Below, in pieces: positions 41,701-48,035 of a DNA stretch of 64,000 bases. The stretch comes from Euborellia annulipes. Its lineage: Eukaryota > Arthropoda > Insecta > Dermaptera > Anisolabididae. Every line of letters starts with the position of its first letter. Positions within the stretch are counted from its first letter, which is position 1. The stretch spans positions 186,001 through 250,000 of the forward strand of contig JAKCPI010007977.1 in NCBI GenBank assembly GCA_023213315.1, given 5' to 3'. The notes below the pieces were generated by a model. It searched no databases. It saw only the letters and a list, made by a program, of their open reading frames with translations, and had not been told where the DNA came from. Position numbers and translations under genes: made by a program.

Positions 41701-44700
41701 ATTTAATATTAATAATAATAGCTACAAAATTTTTTTATTTAAAGTAAAAAAAAAAAAAATCAAAAGACGGACAGACATATAGGCAGACGGACTTGGAATT
41801 TATTTACATATATATCTCTCATATTAAGATAAAAATATTATATCCAACATGATAGAGAAGATATTAAATATTTATCATAAAATCAAAGAGAGATTAAATC
41901 ACAAAAATTACATAAAAGTAATTGTAAAGATTTTTATATAAAAAAAGAAAAAAAAAGGGATTTAAAAAGGAAAAGTGTGAAAAAATATGTTATCATGTAA
42001 TTTGTCATCAGGGCCGCAGACAGAGGGAGGGGGGAGAATGCCCGTTTAAATATACAGGCCTGGGGCCCGCATGGCTCTCGACGGCCCTGTATGTCATTAT
42101 TTTACTTTCTCTTATTTAAATTAGTTTCGGTACCCTTTAGAACAGGCGGGTCGCTAGATTCTATATTCAGGGCCGGAACTACGAGATTTTTTAGGGAGGA
42201 CAAAATTTCATTTGCCGCCCCCTAGTTAAAATTTTCTGTACAAAATTCATATCATTTTACTTTTTTTTAGTAAATCTTTCTTTAATTGCCGCCCCCTGAT
42301 ATCTGCCGCCCGGGGCACATGCACCCACTGCCCCCCCCCCCCCCTTAGATCCGGCCCTGTCTATATTAAACAACTTTTAGGGAAATTATTTCTAAGGAAA
42401 ATGGAAAAATTAAAGTAGATTAAATTTCGATTATTCTGAAATAATAGATATTATTTATCATGATACCAAAACGGCATTATATTGAATATATTAGAAAATC
42501 GTGACAATAATATGTGAAGTTAGAAACTTTTTTTTAAGGTCTTTTTCGGCATCTAAGGCCATTTAGTCCCATTTTTGAACTTGGTCAAATTATTATCCAT
42601 GGCAATCATGTTACTTGAACCACTTTTATGCCTCAACTTGCTTTATACTATTGGCCCTTGGCCCTAAAAGAACAACAACAACGTATACAATCTAAAAAAA
42701 ATCTGGAGTGACTGGTCGCACAGCAGTTTCAATAAGGTAAGAGAAAGTTGTGTATGCTTGTCAAACAAGATTTTTTTGTGTCGAGATATATTTAGTTCCT
42801 GACTAGACAACGCAATTCATAGATGGCGCTGAGCTACGAATACTTCCACATCTATAGTGTACTTAAAATAATTTTTACGGAAAATTTCACAGATATACTT
42901 TTTGAAGGAGCATCTAAAATTTATGAATTTTAATCAAAATCGTTGGAGCGAATTTTGAGAAAATAGAAAAAAACTGAAAAAGTACATCAGCCAAGTACTA
43001 GTATTTAGTTCAAAAGCTTATTTTCATCCCCTGTAGAGTGCCTAACTGAAATATAAAATTTCACCCTCCTAGCTCTTTTCGTTACTGAGATATTTTGTTG
43101 ACAGATAGACCAATTTGTGAAACCCACCTTTTTTGACTCAGGGAACCCCACATTTCGACATCGAATTTTTGACATAAACCAATATTTTCATTGTAATATA
43201 AGTAAGAGAAAGTAATAAAAATCGTAAAATTTAGTTAAAACCCCTGTTTATTGTTTTGAATTAATAACAAACAATCTAGCCAAGTATTAATTGTACCTAC
43301 CTAAAAAAATTTTATGTTAATAATAATATTATAGTTTATTTTAATTATTAAAATAGAGAATAAAGAGATGAAATCTCATCAAAAACATGCAAAAAAAGCG
43401 CTTTGCACAGAGCGAATATAAAATTAAAAATTGCGCCTAGCTTAATTTTTTTTCAAAGCTATATAACATGTCACTTATAATAAATTTCTGTAAGATTTTA
43501 GTTTTTATAACGTAGAAAAAAGAAAGACGAATTTGTTTTATTTTTTCATATTGTGTCTTTAGAAAAATAACGCGAGACGCCCTTTTTTGCAAATCTGTTG
43601 TTTTTGGATGAGATCCTATTTAATTATTTTCTATTTTTGGTATTCAACTCACCTAATATTCAATTTAAATCTCATTCTCGATTAGATGATAAAAAAAGAA
43701 AAGAAGTGATCAGCCTTAATGATCATACGAATTAATTTCGATTTCTATAATGAATGATGAAGGAAGAAACTACCAAATAAGTATAACTTATCTAGGTTAA
43801 CATAACTATTTAAACAAAACGAACTTGTTATCATTAAAATGACAAAAGAATAATTATTTTGAATATATTATAATTTAAAAAGAAATTTCCAATAAATTAA
43901 AACAAAAAGATAATTTTAAATAAGCTTTGTAAAAAAATAGCGAGATAATTAAGTATAGTGAAAATGACAGTATAGAGGGGCGCAAAACCATAAAATGACG
44001 ATTAGTAGTAAGTTGTACAGTTAAGGATATCCACGTCCACAGCCTAATGCTGATGATCAAATTATTTTAGCAGAGGATGAAGAGAATATCCGCTACATGC
44101 TAAGAAAACTTATTGACGAATATCAAAAATGGGAGCTGGAAATAAATTTCAAGAAGACCGAATATATTGTGTTCGGGGGACAAGGAAGTGACTTAATAAC
44201 TAACTCTGGAACCGTTAAGAATGTGAAAGAATTATTTAGGCATCATAATATCCGGGAATGGAAGAGACGATAACGATGTAAAGAAAATAAAAATTGGACG
44301 AGGCAAGGCAATAATTGCCAAATTACACACTCTCATCTGGAATGATGCAATAAAGAAAGAGAATAAGATCCGTCTCTTCAGTCTATGGTTGAGAGCACGG
44401 TCTTTTATGGGTCTGAAGTCTGGGTGTTTCAAGAAAGAGCATTGCAGGAAATAAACTCGGTGGAAATGGCTTTCTGGAGAAGATGCTGCAAACTAACTTT
44501 ATTTGATCCGGATAGGAATGCAGACATTAGAGAGATGAAGGAAGCCGACCAGTTCCTCCGAGACAAAATAAAAAACAAGCAACTAGGCTGGTATGGTCAT
44601 TTACAAAGAATAGAAAAATGTCCAGCTGGGTCCCTGAAGAAAAAGAGGAAGACCAAGAAAAAGTTGGAGAGATGGAATCGAAGCAGAAATGGAAGATAGA

Positions 44701-47700
44701 GGTTTGCAGGAAGAAGACTGCTTCGATAAGTAGAAATGGCGAATATGTTGCAAGAAACGGTGCGATGTGCTGACGGACTCGCCTATGTATATGTATAGTA
44801 CAGTGTAAAAAAATGTTCGATAATACTTCAAGGAGCGAGACAACGAGACTCAGAATAATTAGAATAGAAGAAAATTTTGTTGAGCTCGTGAGATTTTTAG
44901 TATTATAACATCTAAAAAAAATAATAAAGGAAAATATATAGGAAACTCAGACCCTGAGGGACTTAAGAGAAAAATTTGTTTGAATGTTTTGGTATAGAAA
45001 AATCCAATTTATTAAAAATCAAATAAGTGTACCTATATCTTGGTCTTTTGAAGAGTAAGAACAACTCTCCTTTATAAAATTAAAAAGATTTGGTAGCTGT
45101 AGAAAGACTTGATTAAAACTTAAGTATAATACATGTGTCGCTTAAGCCTGTCTGGTTCTGAGCTCCTCATAGAATTCAATTATGTTTATAATGAAGGAAT
45201 CGAGGTAAAAAGTAATAGTAGTATTGTATTTTAACTTGATTTTAGTTGGTGGCACAAAAAATTTTTACATTTGAAATATGTTATACTCACTAAAAAAAAG
45301 AGATAAAAAATAAAGATTAAATGAATCATCTGGGAAATGACAATCAAAGATAACTAGAGACGTTAATAATGAGTAATTCATGCGTTTATTAATTCTTTTT
45401 CGAAATTAATATGTCAATTATATTAGGGTCAGATTTTGAAGAAACTTGGCTTATCTGTTCTAACCTACAGAGACCATACCAAATATTAGCCCTCATCATC
45501 TCCCCGGTTTCATTTGATCGGCTTTCAAAGTTTGCAATTTTAGCGTTTTCACAATCGGATGTGGCAAGCGGAGTTTCCTAAATGGGAAATCATTCTTAAC
45601 ATTTTTATTTATCATCCAATCTTTGTGAAATTGATGACCAATGATCACACCATAATACATGTAGATTTTTTCTGTTAGATCAGAAGTTAGTGATTTTCCA
45701 GGGACATCCCTCCTCTATTTACTAGACTTAACTGAGTCAAGTGATCAAAAAGCTTTCGATTTAGGTAACTTGCATATAACAGAATCAAAAATGTTTGATA
45801 CTGAACTGAGCCATTTTGGCCAAAACGAAAACAAAGATCAAGTGATGGAATATACACAAAGATAATGTATAAATGATGTATATTATTTTCAAACAGCATG
45901 ATAAGGAAAAAGCATAATTTGATCGCTACAAGAACTATTACTAGGCTTTTAAACCTAAGATCGAAGAAGAGCTTAAATAACTCGTTCAACGGAACGCAAC
46001 CCCAGAGTCCCAAAATTTTCGTGTTTTTAACATGAACAATTAAAAAAAAAAACAATATTGAAAATTCATGGGTTGTTTCATGAGAAACTCACAGAACATA
46101 GAAAAGAAAGAAGAAGAATTTCATATTTGAGATAAAAACGAATTGAATTCTTCGTAAAAAAAAAAACGAAGCAATATTATATTATTAAATGAAGGTAACT
46201 TAGTTTAACCGATATTCTAATATTCTTTAGATTTTTTTGTACATATTTTGGCTAGTCGAGACAAAGCTTATTGAGAAAATACCAAGAGTCCCTACAAATA
46301 GGTATGAAAAAAGGTGAATAAAATGCTAGAATGTTACAGATATTTATAAACTGCGCTTCTTCAAAATAATTACACATCCTAACAACAAAGCCCAACAAAG
46401 GGGTGGCTTAAGTACCAAACTGAGAATGACTCTCATTTGGTTAATGTAAGCTAGGTGGCTGCGAAAGAGCTTGAGTACAAACAGATCCATGATACGACTC
46501 ATAACATGCCTACTCTTTTAGGATATTTTGAATTAATAAATATGAATTGTCTGTTAGTGATAACATTTTTATATACTTAAGGATTGTTGGAAAGGGGGTT
46601 TACAGTTCAATATTATCCAACTTACATAAGAAATTGAAAAGTGCTAAAATTGGTGCAGAAATAGAATTATTTATAAGCGATAATAATTAGCGAGATTAAT
46701 TTGTATTTGATTGGGCGCGATATGCATGAATCAAACACAAAATATTTTTATCTTAAGCGATGATTGACTGGTTCCTTTAGAATCTTGAAAGCCACCAACT
46801 ATTTTAAACAAAGCTATCTGATCGATAATTAGTATTATTCTTATTATTAATAAAAAATAAATTATATAAAAAAATTTCAGCAGTTTTAACAAACTGGATA
46901 ATATTTTATATAAATATTTATATATTACATGTGATTCATAATTAATAATGGAAATATTAAAGTAAACAAAAGAATCACTCCTATTCACAAGAGGCGTGAA
47001 TATTTTTATTTTAAAGATTCCTTTCATGCTTTATGTGATTGTAATATATTTATTTTTAAGAGAGTTTTCAAAATCATTATTATAAATCAGGAAAGTTTGG
47101 AAATGATAGTCAATGATTAGTCAAAAATATTAATAAGAGTAAATACTTTCTTTTAAATAGTAATAAAATTTGTTATATTTGTTATAAAATAAAAATATTT
47201 TTAATTAATATTTGGTTATAAGATAGCAGCCTAAGAAGAGAATCAGCCCTGCCAGAAGTTTAAACCTCTACAATTCTTTTTAAAATTTAAGTAAAAAATA
47301 TTTGGAATTTTCCAGAAATATGAATTGAATATTTTATACAAAAATTTTTAATAGAATCTTATAGGTATAAAGGAACTTCTAATCCTTTTAGAATAATTTC
47401 TTTTTTTGGAAGGGTTCAAGGGATCTTTGACTTGCTTCCCCCACCCCTCAAACCAACAAAGGTTGTCAGAGGATACCTAAATATCCTTTTTTTACTTAAA
47501 AATTCTCTCTTCATTTTTTTATCAATTCCTTTTGGGGATTTAAAAAGAAATTGTCTCCCAAAATGTTTAAGTGTCTTCCTGATTTATTAAAATGATCATT
47601 AGGAATGAAATAGTGCTACAGGTGTTCTTTGATATAATTTGAGGCAATAATAAGTCAATACTACTCTTGATTATCATTCCCCAACAAACAAAACTTGCTC

Positions 47701-48035
47701 TTTTTTTTGGAATAATTAAATATAAAAAAAAAAATGGATAAATAGTAATAATAAATTACTTACTCAATTTCTTCCTTGTTTTTCGATGTTCCATCATAAT
47801 GGATAATGGCACGAGATTCGGGTTCACTTTCCACAAGTTGTATAGATTCTAATTTTTCCAATTTATTTTGTATTTGTTCAAAATGAAATCCATTGGCAAC
47901 AGGGGTACCTGTAGATAAAAAAAATAACTTATAAATATATGTATATGTAAAATGAAATTATTTATAAAAAGATTTAATCTTATTTTTACCTTGATATTCA
48001 AAAATAAGTTTGGTATCGTCTTTTTTATTATCCAT
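2601..48035 (-). CDS. ATP7: Copper-transporting P-type ATPase ATP7 (complete, 23 coding exons)
   Basis: Pumps Cu(I) across Golgi, vesicle or plasma membranes using ATP; orthologous to ATP7A/ATP7B. Coding exons (high to low): 48035-47990, 47908-47764, 32115-31950, 28631-28470, 27556-27184, 27059-26896, 25240-25011, 24747-24558, 23092-22859, 22781-22641, 22572-22464, 21482-21229, 20505-20308, 19472-19313, 19182-19014, 18940-18868, 18803-18644, 18457-18315, 16960-16757, 16630-16481, 16120-16050, 4908-4759, 2733-2601. They sum to 3825 bases and stay in frame for 1274 residues, near the family's usual arthropod length. Residue landmarks: degenerate metal-binding domain 8-78; CxxC pairs at 98/101, 177/180, 282/285 and 358/361; TGE 643-645; CPC 767-769; phosphorylated Asp 811 in DKTGT; SEHP near 850-853; GDGVNDSP 1072-1079; YN and MxxSS in the last two membrane helices. 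The C-terminus ends TPM, resembling a class I PDZ ligand. The first two exons are assigned by splice phase and fold match; all others are certain by family similarity. Confidence 0.96.
3660..3790. repeat. Dispersed repeat, copy 1 (pair with 16325-16430)
   Basis: Contains AATTAATTGGTAGTCAATATAA and then CACAAGAGGCGA, both recognisable in diverged form at 16325-16430. It lies in the last ATP7 intron. Class unknown; a SINE is possible but no internal promoter boxes were convincing. Confidence 0.4.
4277..4449. mobile_element. pogo/Tigger-like miniature element
   Basis: The ends are CAGTGGAACCTCGCTTAACG and CTAAGCGAGGTTCTACTG, inverted copies typical of the pogo branch of Tc1/mariner. A TA lies directly outside each end, the expected target duplication. 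The 173-bp interior holds a C-tract and no transposase frame. Confidence 0.75.
5041..5300. repeat. GC-rich dispersed repeat, copy 1 of 3
   Basis: About 240 bases running from ATTCCCGCGATGCGGGGTCG, through AACAGGCCGGCCC, to a terminal small hairpin CCCACAAGATGTGGG. The same unit in the same orientation occurs at 40853-41070 and 58773-59007. Its GC content contrasts sharply with the surrounding intron. It could be a SINE or a LINE end; reading frames across it are incidental. Confidence 0.7.
6256..13298 (+). CDS. Secreted cysteine-rich protein, DUF4789-like, nested in an ATP7 intron
   Basis: Four exons join in frame: 6256-6577, 9531-9763, 11725-11799, 13074-13298; 855 bases, 284 residues, stop TAA at 13296-13298. 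Residues 1-18 form a classic signal peptide ([18 protein letters not shown]). There are three spaced CY-x5-GPC motifs at C45-C54, C152-C161 and C204-C213, the signature I associate with the arthropod DUF4789 family; the biochemical role is unknown. The C-terminus is basic ([12 protein letters not shown]) with a possible furin-like cleavage site. All splice sites are GT-AG, and exon 3 ends exactly before the third GPC. The gene lies opposite to ATP7, wholly within the ATP7 intron 16049-4909. The start is the only Met that precedes the signal peptide. An AATAAA at 13573-13578 is a candidate polyadenylation signal. Confidence 0.88.
8500..8585. repeat. AT dinucleotide microsatellite
   Basis: A near-pure TA run interrupted twice by AAA, directly abutting the GCAATATTG minisatellite. 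Reading frames through it (repeats of Tyr-Ile) are artefacts. Confidence 0.9.
8582..8806. repeat. GCAATATTG minisatellite with palindromic core
   Basis: About 20 degenerate repeats of a 9-15-base unit built on GCAATATTGC, with variants GCAACATTG and GCAATGTTG. The core is self-complementary, so both strands read alike. It lies in intron 1 of the DUF4789-like gene. Confidence 0.75.
9764..11724 (+). other. Intron 2 of the DUF4789-like gene
   Basis: Begins GTTAGT and ends TTATAG. Apart from the TTAA-flanked palindrome at 10742-10852 it looks like unstructured AT-rich intron. Confidence 0.6.
10742..10852. mobile_element. TTAA-flanked miniature inverted-repeat element (piggyBac-like)
   Basis: Inverted ends GGGCTCCTTACACGG and CCGTGTAAGGGGGCCC continue inward through ATAATAATG/CATTATTAT and TTATCAGAAT/ATTCTGATAA, making a nearly complete foldback. 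TTAA stands at both borders (10738-10741 and 10853-10856), as in piggyBac insertion. Non-coding. Confidence 0.65.
11820..12240. repeat. GC-richer insertion of unknown class
   Basis: After a T-run, about 400 bases of more balanced composition start with GAACGGCGGCGGATATCTGT. Composition suggests an inserted element, but I see no terminal repeats, target duplication or protein family match. Confidence 0.3.
12394..12752. mobile_element. hAT-like miniature element, G-tract family, with perfect 8-bp duplication
   Basis: The ends are CACTGGCGCAACCAGG and CCTGGTTGCGCCACTG. AAGTGAAT occurs immediately outside both ends (12386-12393 and 12753-12760), a perfect 8-bp target duplication as made by hAT transposases. 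Just inside the ends are runs of G and C. Frames inside are low-complexity and not genes. It lies in intron 3 of the DUF4789-like gene. Confidence 0.85.
13667..13892. mobile_element. Miniature inverted-repeat element
   Basis: TGTATCAGCCAAAAGTA at the left recurs inverted at the right (TACTTTTGGCTGATACA). Superfamily not determined; no clear target duplication seen. Confidence 0.55.
14305..14518. mobile_element. Tc1/mariner-type miniature element with 60-bp inverted ends
   Basis: The span includes the flanking TA dinucleotides. CAGTGAGGGACAATATTAAG at the left matches the complement of CTTAATATTGACCCTCACTG at the right, and the match runs inward for about 60 bases. TA at each end fits Tc1/mariner insertion. 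No transposase frame. Confidence 0.8.
15309..15420. repeat. Dispersed repeat sharing TATTATTAGGAGAA (copy 1)
   Basis: GTGTTTATTAAAGCTTTTGT through ATTATTATTAGGAGAATT matches 38650-38760 almost exactly, and GTCTATAATTAAAAA also occurs near 20835. These look like fragments of one element family, truncated differently. Confidence 0.5.
15416..15531 (-). repeat. Possible tRNA-related insertion bounded by 15-bp inverted repeats
   Basis: ATTTAACAAGACTGT and its complement bound about 115 bases. The minus strand carries TGGGTTCGATTCTC, which resembles a pol III B box. I could not fold a full tRNA. It could be a decayed SINE. Confidence 0.3.
16050..16960 (-). CDS. ATP7: ATP7 exons 19-21: hinge and last two membrane helices
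   Basis: Exon 19 (16960-16757) encodes [13 protein letters not shown] and the hinge [10 protein letters not shown], needed to close the phosphorylation domain. Exon 20 (16630-16481) encodes the helix with the Tyr-Asn pair ([14 protein letters not shown]), and exon 21 (16120-16050) the helix MALSSVSVV; both supply conserved Cu(I) ligands of the transport path. The intron after exon 19 starts GCAAGT rather than GT. A neighbouring GT (in CAAGTTG) would break the frame. Confidence 0.95.
16325..16430. repeat. Dispersed repeat, copy 2 (pair with 3660-3790)
   Basis: Shares AATTAATTGGTGGCAAATAA and ACACAAGAGGCGA with the copy at 3660-3790. It is within ATP7 intron 20, close to exon 20. Confidence 0.4.
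17060..17200. repeat. Palindrome-rich element built of TTCATGAAA/TTCACGAA modules
   Basis: Several short inverted modules (ATTTCATGAAAT, TTTCGTGAATTCGGCAAA, GAGTTCACGAATTAGGCAA) follow a TA run. The design recalls the module-built ends of the element at 53698-54570, although sequence identity is limited. No frame. Confidence 0.45.
17403..17982. mobile_element. Foldback element interrupted by a hAT-like insertion
   Basis: The left arm (17403-17503, then 17782-17830) is the inverted copy of the right arm (about 17845-17982). Matching blocks include TTTCGGTCCTTTGCAGTAAG with its complement, and AAATCAAATATTACAACGAT with its complement. The left arm is split by the element at 17504-17773, so the foldback is older. 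A T23 run lies in the right arm. It is within ATP7 intron 18. Confidence 0.7.
17504..17773. mobile_element. hAT-like miniature element with perfect 8-bp duplication
   Basis: The ends are CAGTGGCGTAACGAG and CTCGCTACGCCACTG. GGTTCTCC stands outside both ends (17496-17503 and 17774-17781), a perfect 8-bp duplication. It has G-runs just inside, like its relatives in this window, and no coding capacity. Confidence 0.85.
18196..18266. mobile_element. Short perfect hairpin element (TTTTCTCGGGTTGA family)
   Basis: GCGAAGATAAGTTTTCTCGG continues to GTTGAGTC, a short loop, and then the inverted copy ending TATCTTCGC. It is inserted in AT-dinucleotide DNA just downstream of ATP7 exon 18. A related piece is at 2108-2150 (AAGTTTTCTCGGGTT). 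Probably a tiny TA-targeting element. Confidence 0.6.
18315..19472 (-). CDS. ATP7: ATP7 exons 14-18: phosphorylation and nucleotide-binding domains
   Basis: Exon 14 (19472-19313) carries [10 protein letters not shown] with the phosphorylated Asp 811, and SEHP, whose His helps bind ATP. Exons 15-17 (19182-19014, 18940-18868, 18803-18644) form the nucleotide domain, including VPGCGV and IGNREWM. Exon 18 (18457-18315) encodes ADVVKPEA and LLTGDN. Exon phases 1, 2, 0, 1, 0 join without stops. The exon 18 donor (GTTTTA) is weak but the frame and family match require it. Confidence 0.95.
19473..20307 (-). other. ATP7 intron 13 (GC-AG) with repeated GGTAATGTGGAA motifs
   Basis: An 835-bp intron with donor GCAAGT and acceptor CCTTAG. 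AATGTGGAA-type motifs recur at about 19650, 19840, 20100 (inverted) and 20130 (inverted), suggesting the ends and subterminal repeats of an inserted non-coding element of about 500 bp. Confidence 0.45.
20308..24747 (-). CDS. ATP7: ATP7 exons 8-13: first membrane helices, actuator domain and CPC motif
   Basis: Exon 8 (24747-24558) begins the membrane region ([19 protein letters not shown]) with a His/Met/Cys-rich luminal loop ([10 protein letters not shown]). Exon 9 (23092-22859) includes [20 protein letters not shown]. Exons 10-11 (22781-22641, 22572-22464) hold the actuator with LITGES, the dephosphorylation loop. Exon 12 (21482-21229) carries GGSINQHG and helices 5. Exon 13 (20505-20308) holds [15 protein letters not shown], the copper-transport CPC helix. 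The intron after exon 13 begins GCAAGT, a GC-AG intron. Confidence 0.95.
20757..20860. repeat. Element fragment with a GACTGC hairpin followed by GAAACG
   Basis: GACTGCAGAATAAGCAGTC forms a 6-bp hairpin followed by GAAACGTTGTAC. The downstream GTCTATAATTAAAAA matches repeats at 15309 and 38650. The hairpin plus GAAAC layout resembles half of a hammerhead core, but the other core half is not recognisable. Confidence 0.35.
21628..21680 (-). ncRNA. Hammerhead-ribozyme-like motif (Penelope-type retroelement relic?)
   Basis: Minus strand, 5' to 3': CACTTAAGCC, then CTGAGGAT, then GGTC-loop-GACC, then GAAACGTC, then GGCTTGAAGTG. The first and last blocks pair as stem I (ten pairs, one bulge), GGTC/GACC is stem II, and CTGAxGA and GAAA are the two hammerhead core strands. 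Stem III is minimal (ACGT, self-complementary), as in dimer-active hammerheads of Penelope-like elements. One extra U next to stem II is a deviation. Activity is inference. Confidence 0.4.
21800..22195. mobile_element. Probable hAT-like relic
   Basis: The left end GGTGCTTCTTAAAGTAGTGG with GGTCACGGCCCCC and the right end GGGGGCCGCGACTTTAAAAA then GTTTAAGAAACATG are inverted relatives, and resemble hAT ends. No matching 8-bp duplication found, so the borders are approximate. It lies in ATP7 intron 11. Confidence 0.4.
23128..24178. mobile_element. 1-kb element with about 155-bp inverted ends in ATP7 intron 8
   Basis: GAAGGTAGATATGCAGCCAG at the left pairs with CTGGCTGCACATCTACCTTC at the right. 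The match continues through TTAAATTCTTTT and, further in, through CAACAAACATTTATTGAATT and AAAATGCTTTACAAC with their complements. The left end contains GACGTTTCGG next to a CTTCTTCGGG patch, a layout also seen near the hammerhead-like motif. The interior frames show no known protein. Class not settled. Confidence 0.55.
24803..24840. mobile_element. Orphan left end of a hAT-like element
   Basis: CAGTGGCGGTCCCAGGATTT followed by a G-run matches the family end pattern, but no right end is visible before ATP7 exon 7. Confidence 0.35.
25011..32115 (-). CDS. ATP7: ATP7 exons 3-7: four CxxC metal-binding domains
   Basis: Exon 3 (32115-31950) and exon 4 (28631-28470) form domain 1 with GMTCQSC. Exon 5 (27556-27184) holds domain 2 (GMTCQSC), an Asn/Lys-rich linker and the start of domain 3 (GLTCASC), finished by exon 6 (27059-26896). 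Exon 7 (25240-25011) holds domain 4 (GMTCSSC), ending SYLDH before the first helix. Each CxxC loop binds one Cu(I) received from the chaperone Atox1. The exon 3/4 join (HRIK|VDLAG) restores the standard domain length exactly; its donor is a weak GTCAGC. Reading through that donor gives a short alternative end that stops within about 20 residues. Confidence 0.95.
25241..26895 (-). other. ATP7 intron 6
   Basis: Contains the mariner-type element at 26478-26835 and an AT run near 26018-26045. The rest is AT-rich with no exon or recognisable repeat. Confidence 0.6.
26478..26835. mobile_element. Mariner-type miniature element
   Basis: Ends TTGGGTTGTTCAGAAAGT and ACTTTCTGAACAACCCAA, flanked by TA (26476-26477 and 26836-26837). 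The inverted match extends well over 80 bases, including AATAAAGGACTTAATTGTAT with its complement. Frames inside are incidental. It lies 60 bp from ATP7 exon 6. Confidence 0.8.
27557..28469 (-). other. ATP7 intron 4
   Basis: AT-rich intron bounded by GTGAGA and CAACAG. I see nothing else in it beyond a short AT run near 27790. Confidence 0.55.
29142..29222 (-). pseudogene. tRNA-derived relic with a long variable arm
   Basis: Minus strand reads GGCTAATCGGATAAGCTG (D-arm-like, A box), an anticodon-like loop, a 6-bp variable arm GAGTTG/CAACTC, then CGGGTTCAAATCCC (B box). The acceptor and anticodon stems no longer pair, so it is a decayed class II tRNA or SINE head, not a working tRNA. Confidence 0.5.
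30488..31030 (+). repeat. Palindrome-headed interspersed repeat, copy A
   Basis: Starts with an imperfect 75-base palindrome (CTGGTGTGACTGGTCGCACA ... GTGATTGTCACACCTG). It continues through a middle with AATTTTGAGGGCAAAATGAG, and ends with CGACATCGAATTTT and TACTTTCTCTCTCTA. Copies B (34944-35520) and C (42697-43215) and a 3' piece (1725-1830) share this layout. No protein frame. Possibly Helitron-like (TC start, hairpin near the end), unproven. Confidence 0.65.
32712..32870. mobile_element. G-tract element relic carrying a piece of the palindrome-headed family
   Basis: GGGCGGATACCCC and GGATCCGCCC with flanking G-runs form inverted ends. Between them sits GTGTGCTGTGCGACGAGTCA, the inverted head of the repeat family at 30488. 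Borders uncertain. Confidence 0.4.
33367..33428. repeat. Small foldback with a G10 loop
   Basis: TTCAACAACAATTAATTTAA and its inverted copy flank a G-run and CGCC. About 23-bp stems. A miniature element or a recombination product. Confidence 0.55.
34944..35520 (+). repeat. Palindrome-headed interspersed repeat, copy B
   Basis: The head AATCTGGTGAGAAAGCACAT ... TGCTTGTCACACCAGATT is an imperfect palindrome; the tail carries GACATCGAATTTTTGACATG and TACTTTCTATATATA. Same family as 30488-31030. Confidence 0.65.
38650..38760. repeat. Dispersed repeat sharing TATTATTAGGAGAA (copy 2)
   Basis: Nearly identical over 60 bases to 15309-15370, then contains ATTATAGACCACATTTT, which inverts the 20835 copy. 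A truncated element family. Confidence 0.5.
39391..39700 (-). promoter_or_regulatory. ATP7: Possible internal ATP7 promoter and alternative first exon
   Basis: A GC-richer patch (CGCTCTCGCTCTCGCCCTCG, GTGACGTGCGGCAC, CCACGTGG) stands out in AT-rich intron 2. On the minus strand an ATG at 39428-39426 opens [12 protein letters not shown] and reaches a donor CG|GTAATT at 39391/39390. Joined to exon 3 (32115) the frame is kept: CG|G AGC CAA ATG, giving RSQMASYG. This would make a protein lacking the degenerate first domain. It rests on phase and composition only. Confidence 0.4.
40526..40811. mobile_element. Miniature element with TTACGTAACGC ends
   Basis: AGGGAGAGTACAAGTATTAC and GTAATACTTGTATGCTCCCT are inverted. 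TTACGTAAC recurs four times or more, inside and at the ends, in both orientations. Nested in 40312-41357. Superfamily uncertain. Confidence 0.65.
40853..41070. repeat. GC-rich dispersed repeat, copy 2 of 3
   Basis: Same unit as 5041-5300: TTATTCCCGG near the start, AACAGGCCGGCCCGTCGCAC in the middle, CCCACAAGATGTGGGCCCC at the end. Nested in 40312-41357. Confidence 0.7.
42009..42089. mobile_element. hAT-like miniature element, 81 bp
   Basis: Ends CAGGGCCGCAGAC and ACGGCCCTG with flanking TTTGTCAT and TATGTCAT, a 7-of-8 duplication. G-run inside. Confidence 0.6.
42168..42359. mobile_element. hAT-like miniature element with perfect 8-bp duplication
   Basis: Ends CAGGGCCGGAACTACG and GATCCGGCCCTG; TCTATATT stands outside both (42160-42167 and 42360-42367). 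A C18-like run lies near the right end. Non-coding. Confidence 0.8.
42697..43215 (+). repeat. Palindrome-headed interspersed repeat, copy C
   Basis: Starts AATCTGGAGTGACTGGTCGC and ends with TTCGACATCGAATTTTTGAC and AAGAGAAAGTAA. More diverged than copies A and B. Confidence 0.6.
44030..44770 (+). pseudogene. Broken LINE reverse transcriptase, C-terminal half
   Basis: The frame from about 44049 reads [20 protein letters not shown], the catalytic ADD box and the region after it, followed by [12 protein letters not shown]. It stops at a TAA near 44273. Another frame at 44385-44699 continues with [18 protein letters not shown] and [11 protein letters not shown], the conserved tail of non-LTR reverse transcriptases. 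The first Tyr of the usual YADD is replaced (Asn here). At least two frame changes separate the parts and no 5' half is present, so this is a truncated, inactive copy within ATP7 intron 2, opposite strand. Confidence 0.85.
47764..48035 (-). CDS. ATP7: ATP7 exons 1-2: degenerate metal-binding domain without CxxC
   Basis: Exon 1 (48035-47990) starts [15 protein letters not shown] and splices (G|GT) to exon 2 (47908-47764), which ends [14 protein letters not shown] with donor GA|GTAAGT. Phase 2 fits exon 3 (G AGC CAA ATG). Together with exon 3 the order is strand-helix-strand-strand-helix as in ATP7 domains: [47 protein letters not shown]. The last parallels the usual IIYDP..EAIDDMGF. The loop that should read GMTCxxC reads GTPVANGFH, so copper binding is not expected. 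If exons 1-2 instead belong to a separate small gene, the fold match to exon 3 would be coincidence. Confidence 0.75.

Larger units (their letters stand above)
32116..47763 (-). other. ATP7 intron 2, 15.6 kb, transposon-filled
   Basis: If exons 1-2 are correctly assigned, this is the largest intron. Beyond the elements listed separately it contains runs of T, A, G and C, AT microsatellites (32674-32698), the sequence AAGGTCTTTTTCGGCATCTA twice (33245 and 42537), and long AT-rich tracts (36000-38600, 45000-47700) in which I see no exon or recognisable repeat. Frames of 60-120 codons here lack family features and splice context. Confidence 0.6.

Noticed and set aside
45687..46055. 122-codon minus-strand frame
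   Set aside because: Hydrophobic and AT-driven (Phe, Leu, Ile rich), no domain, no supporting neighbours.
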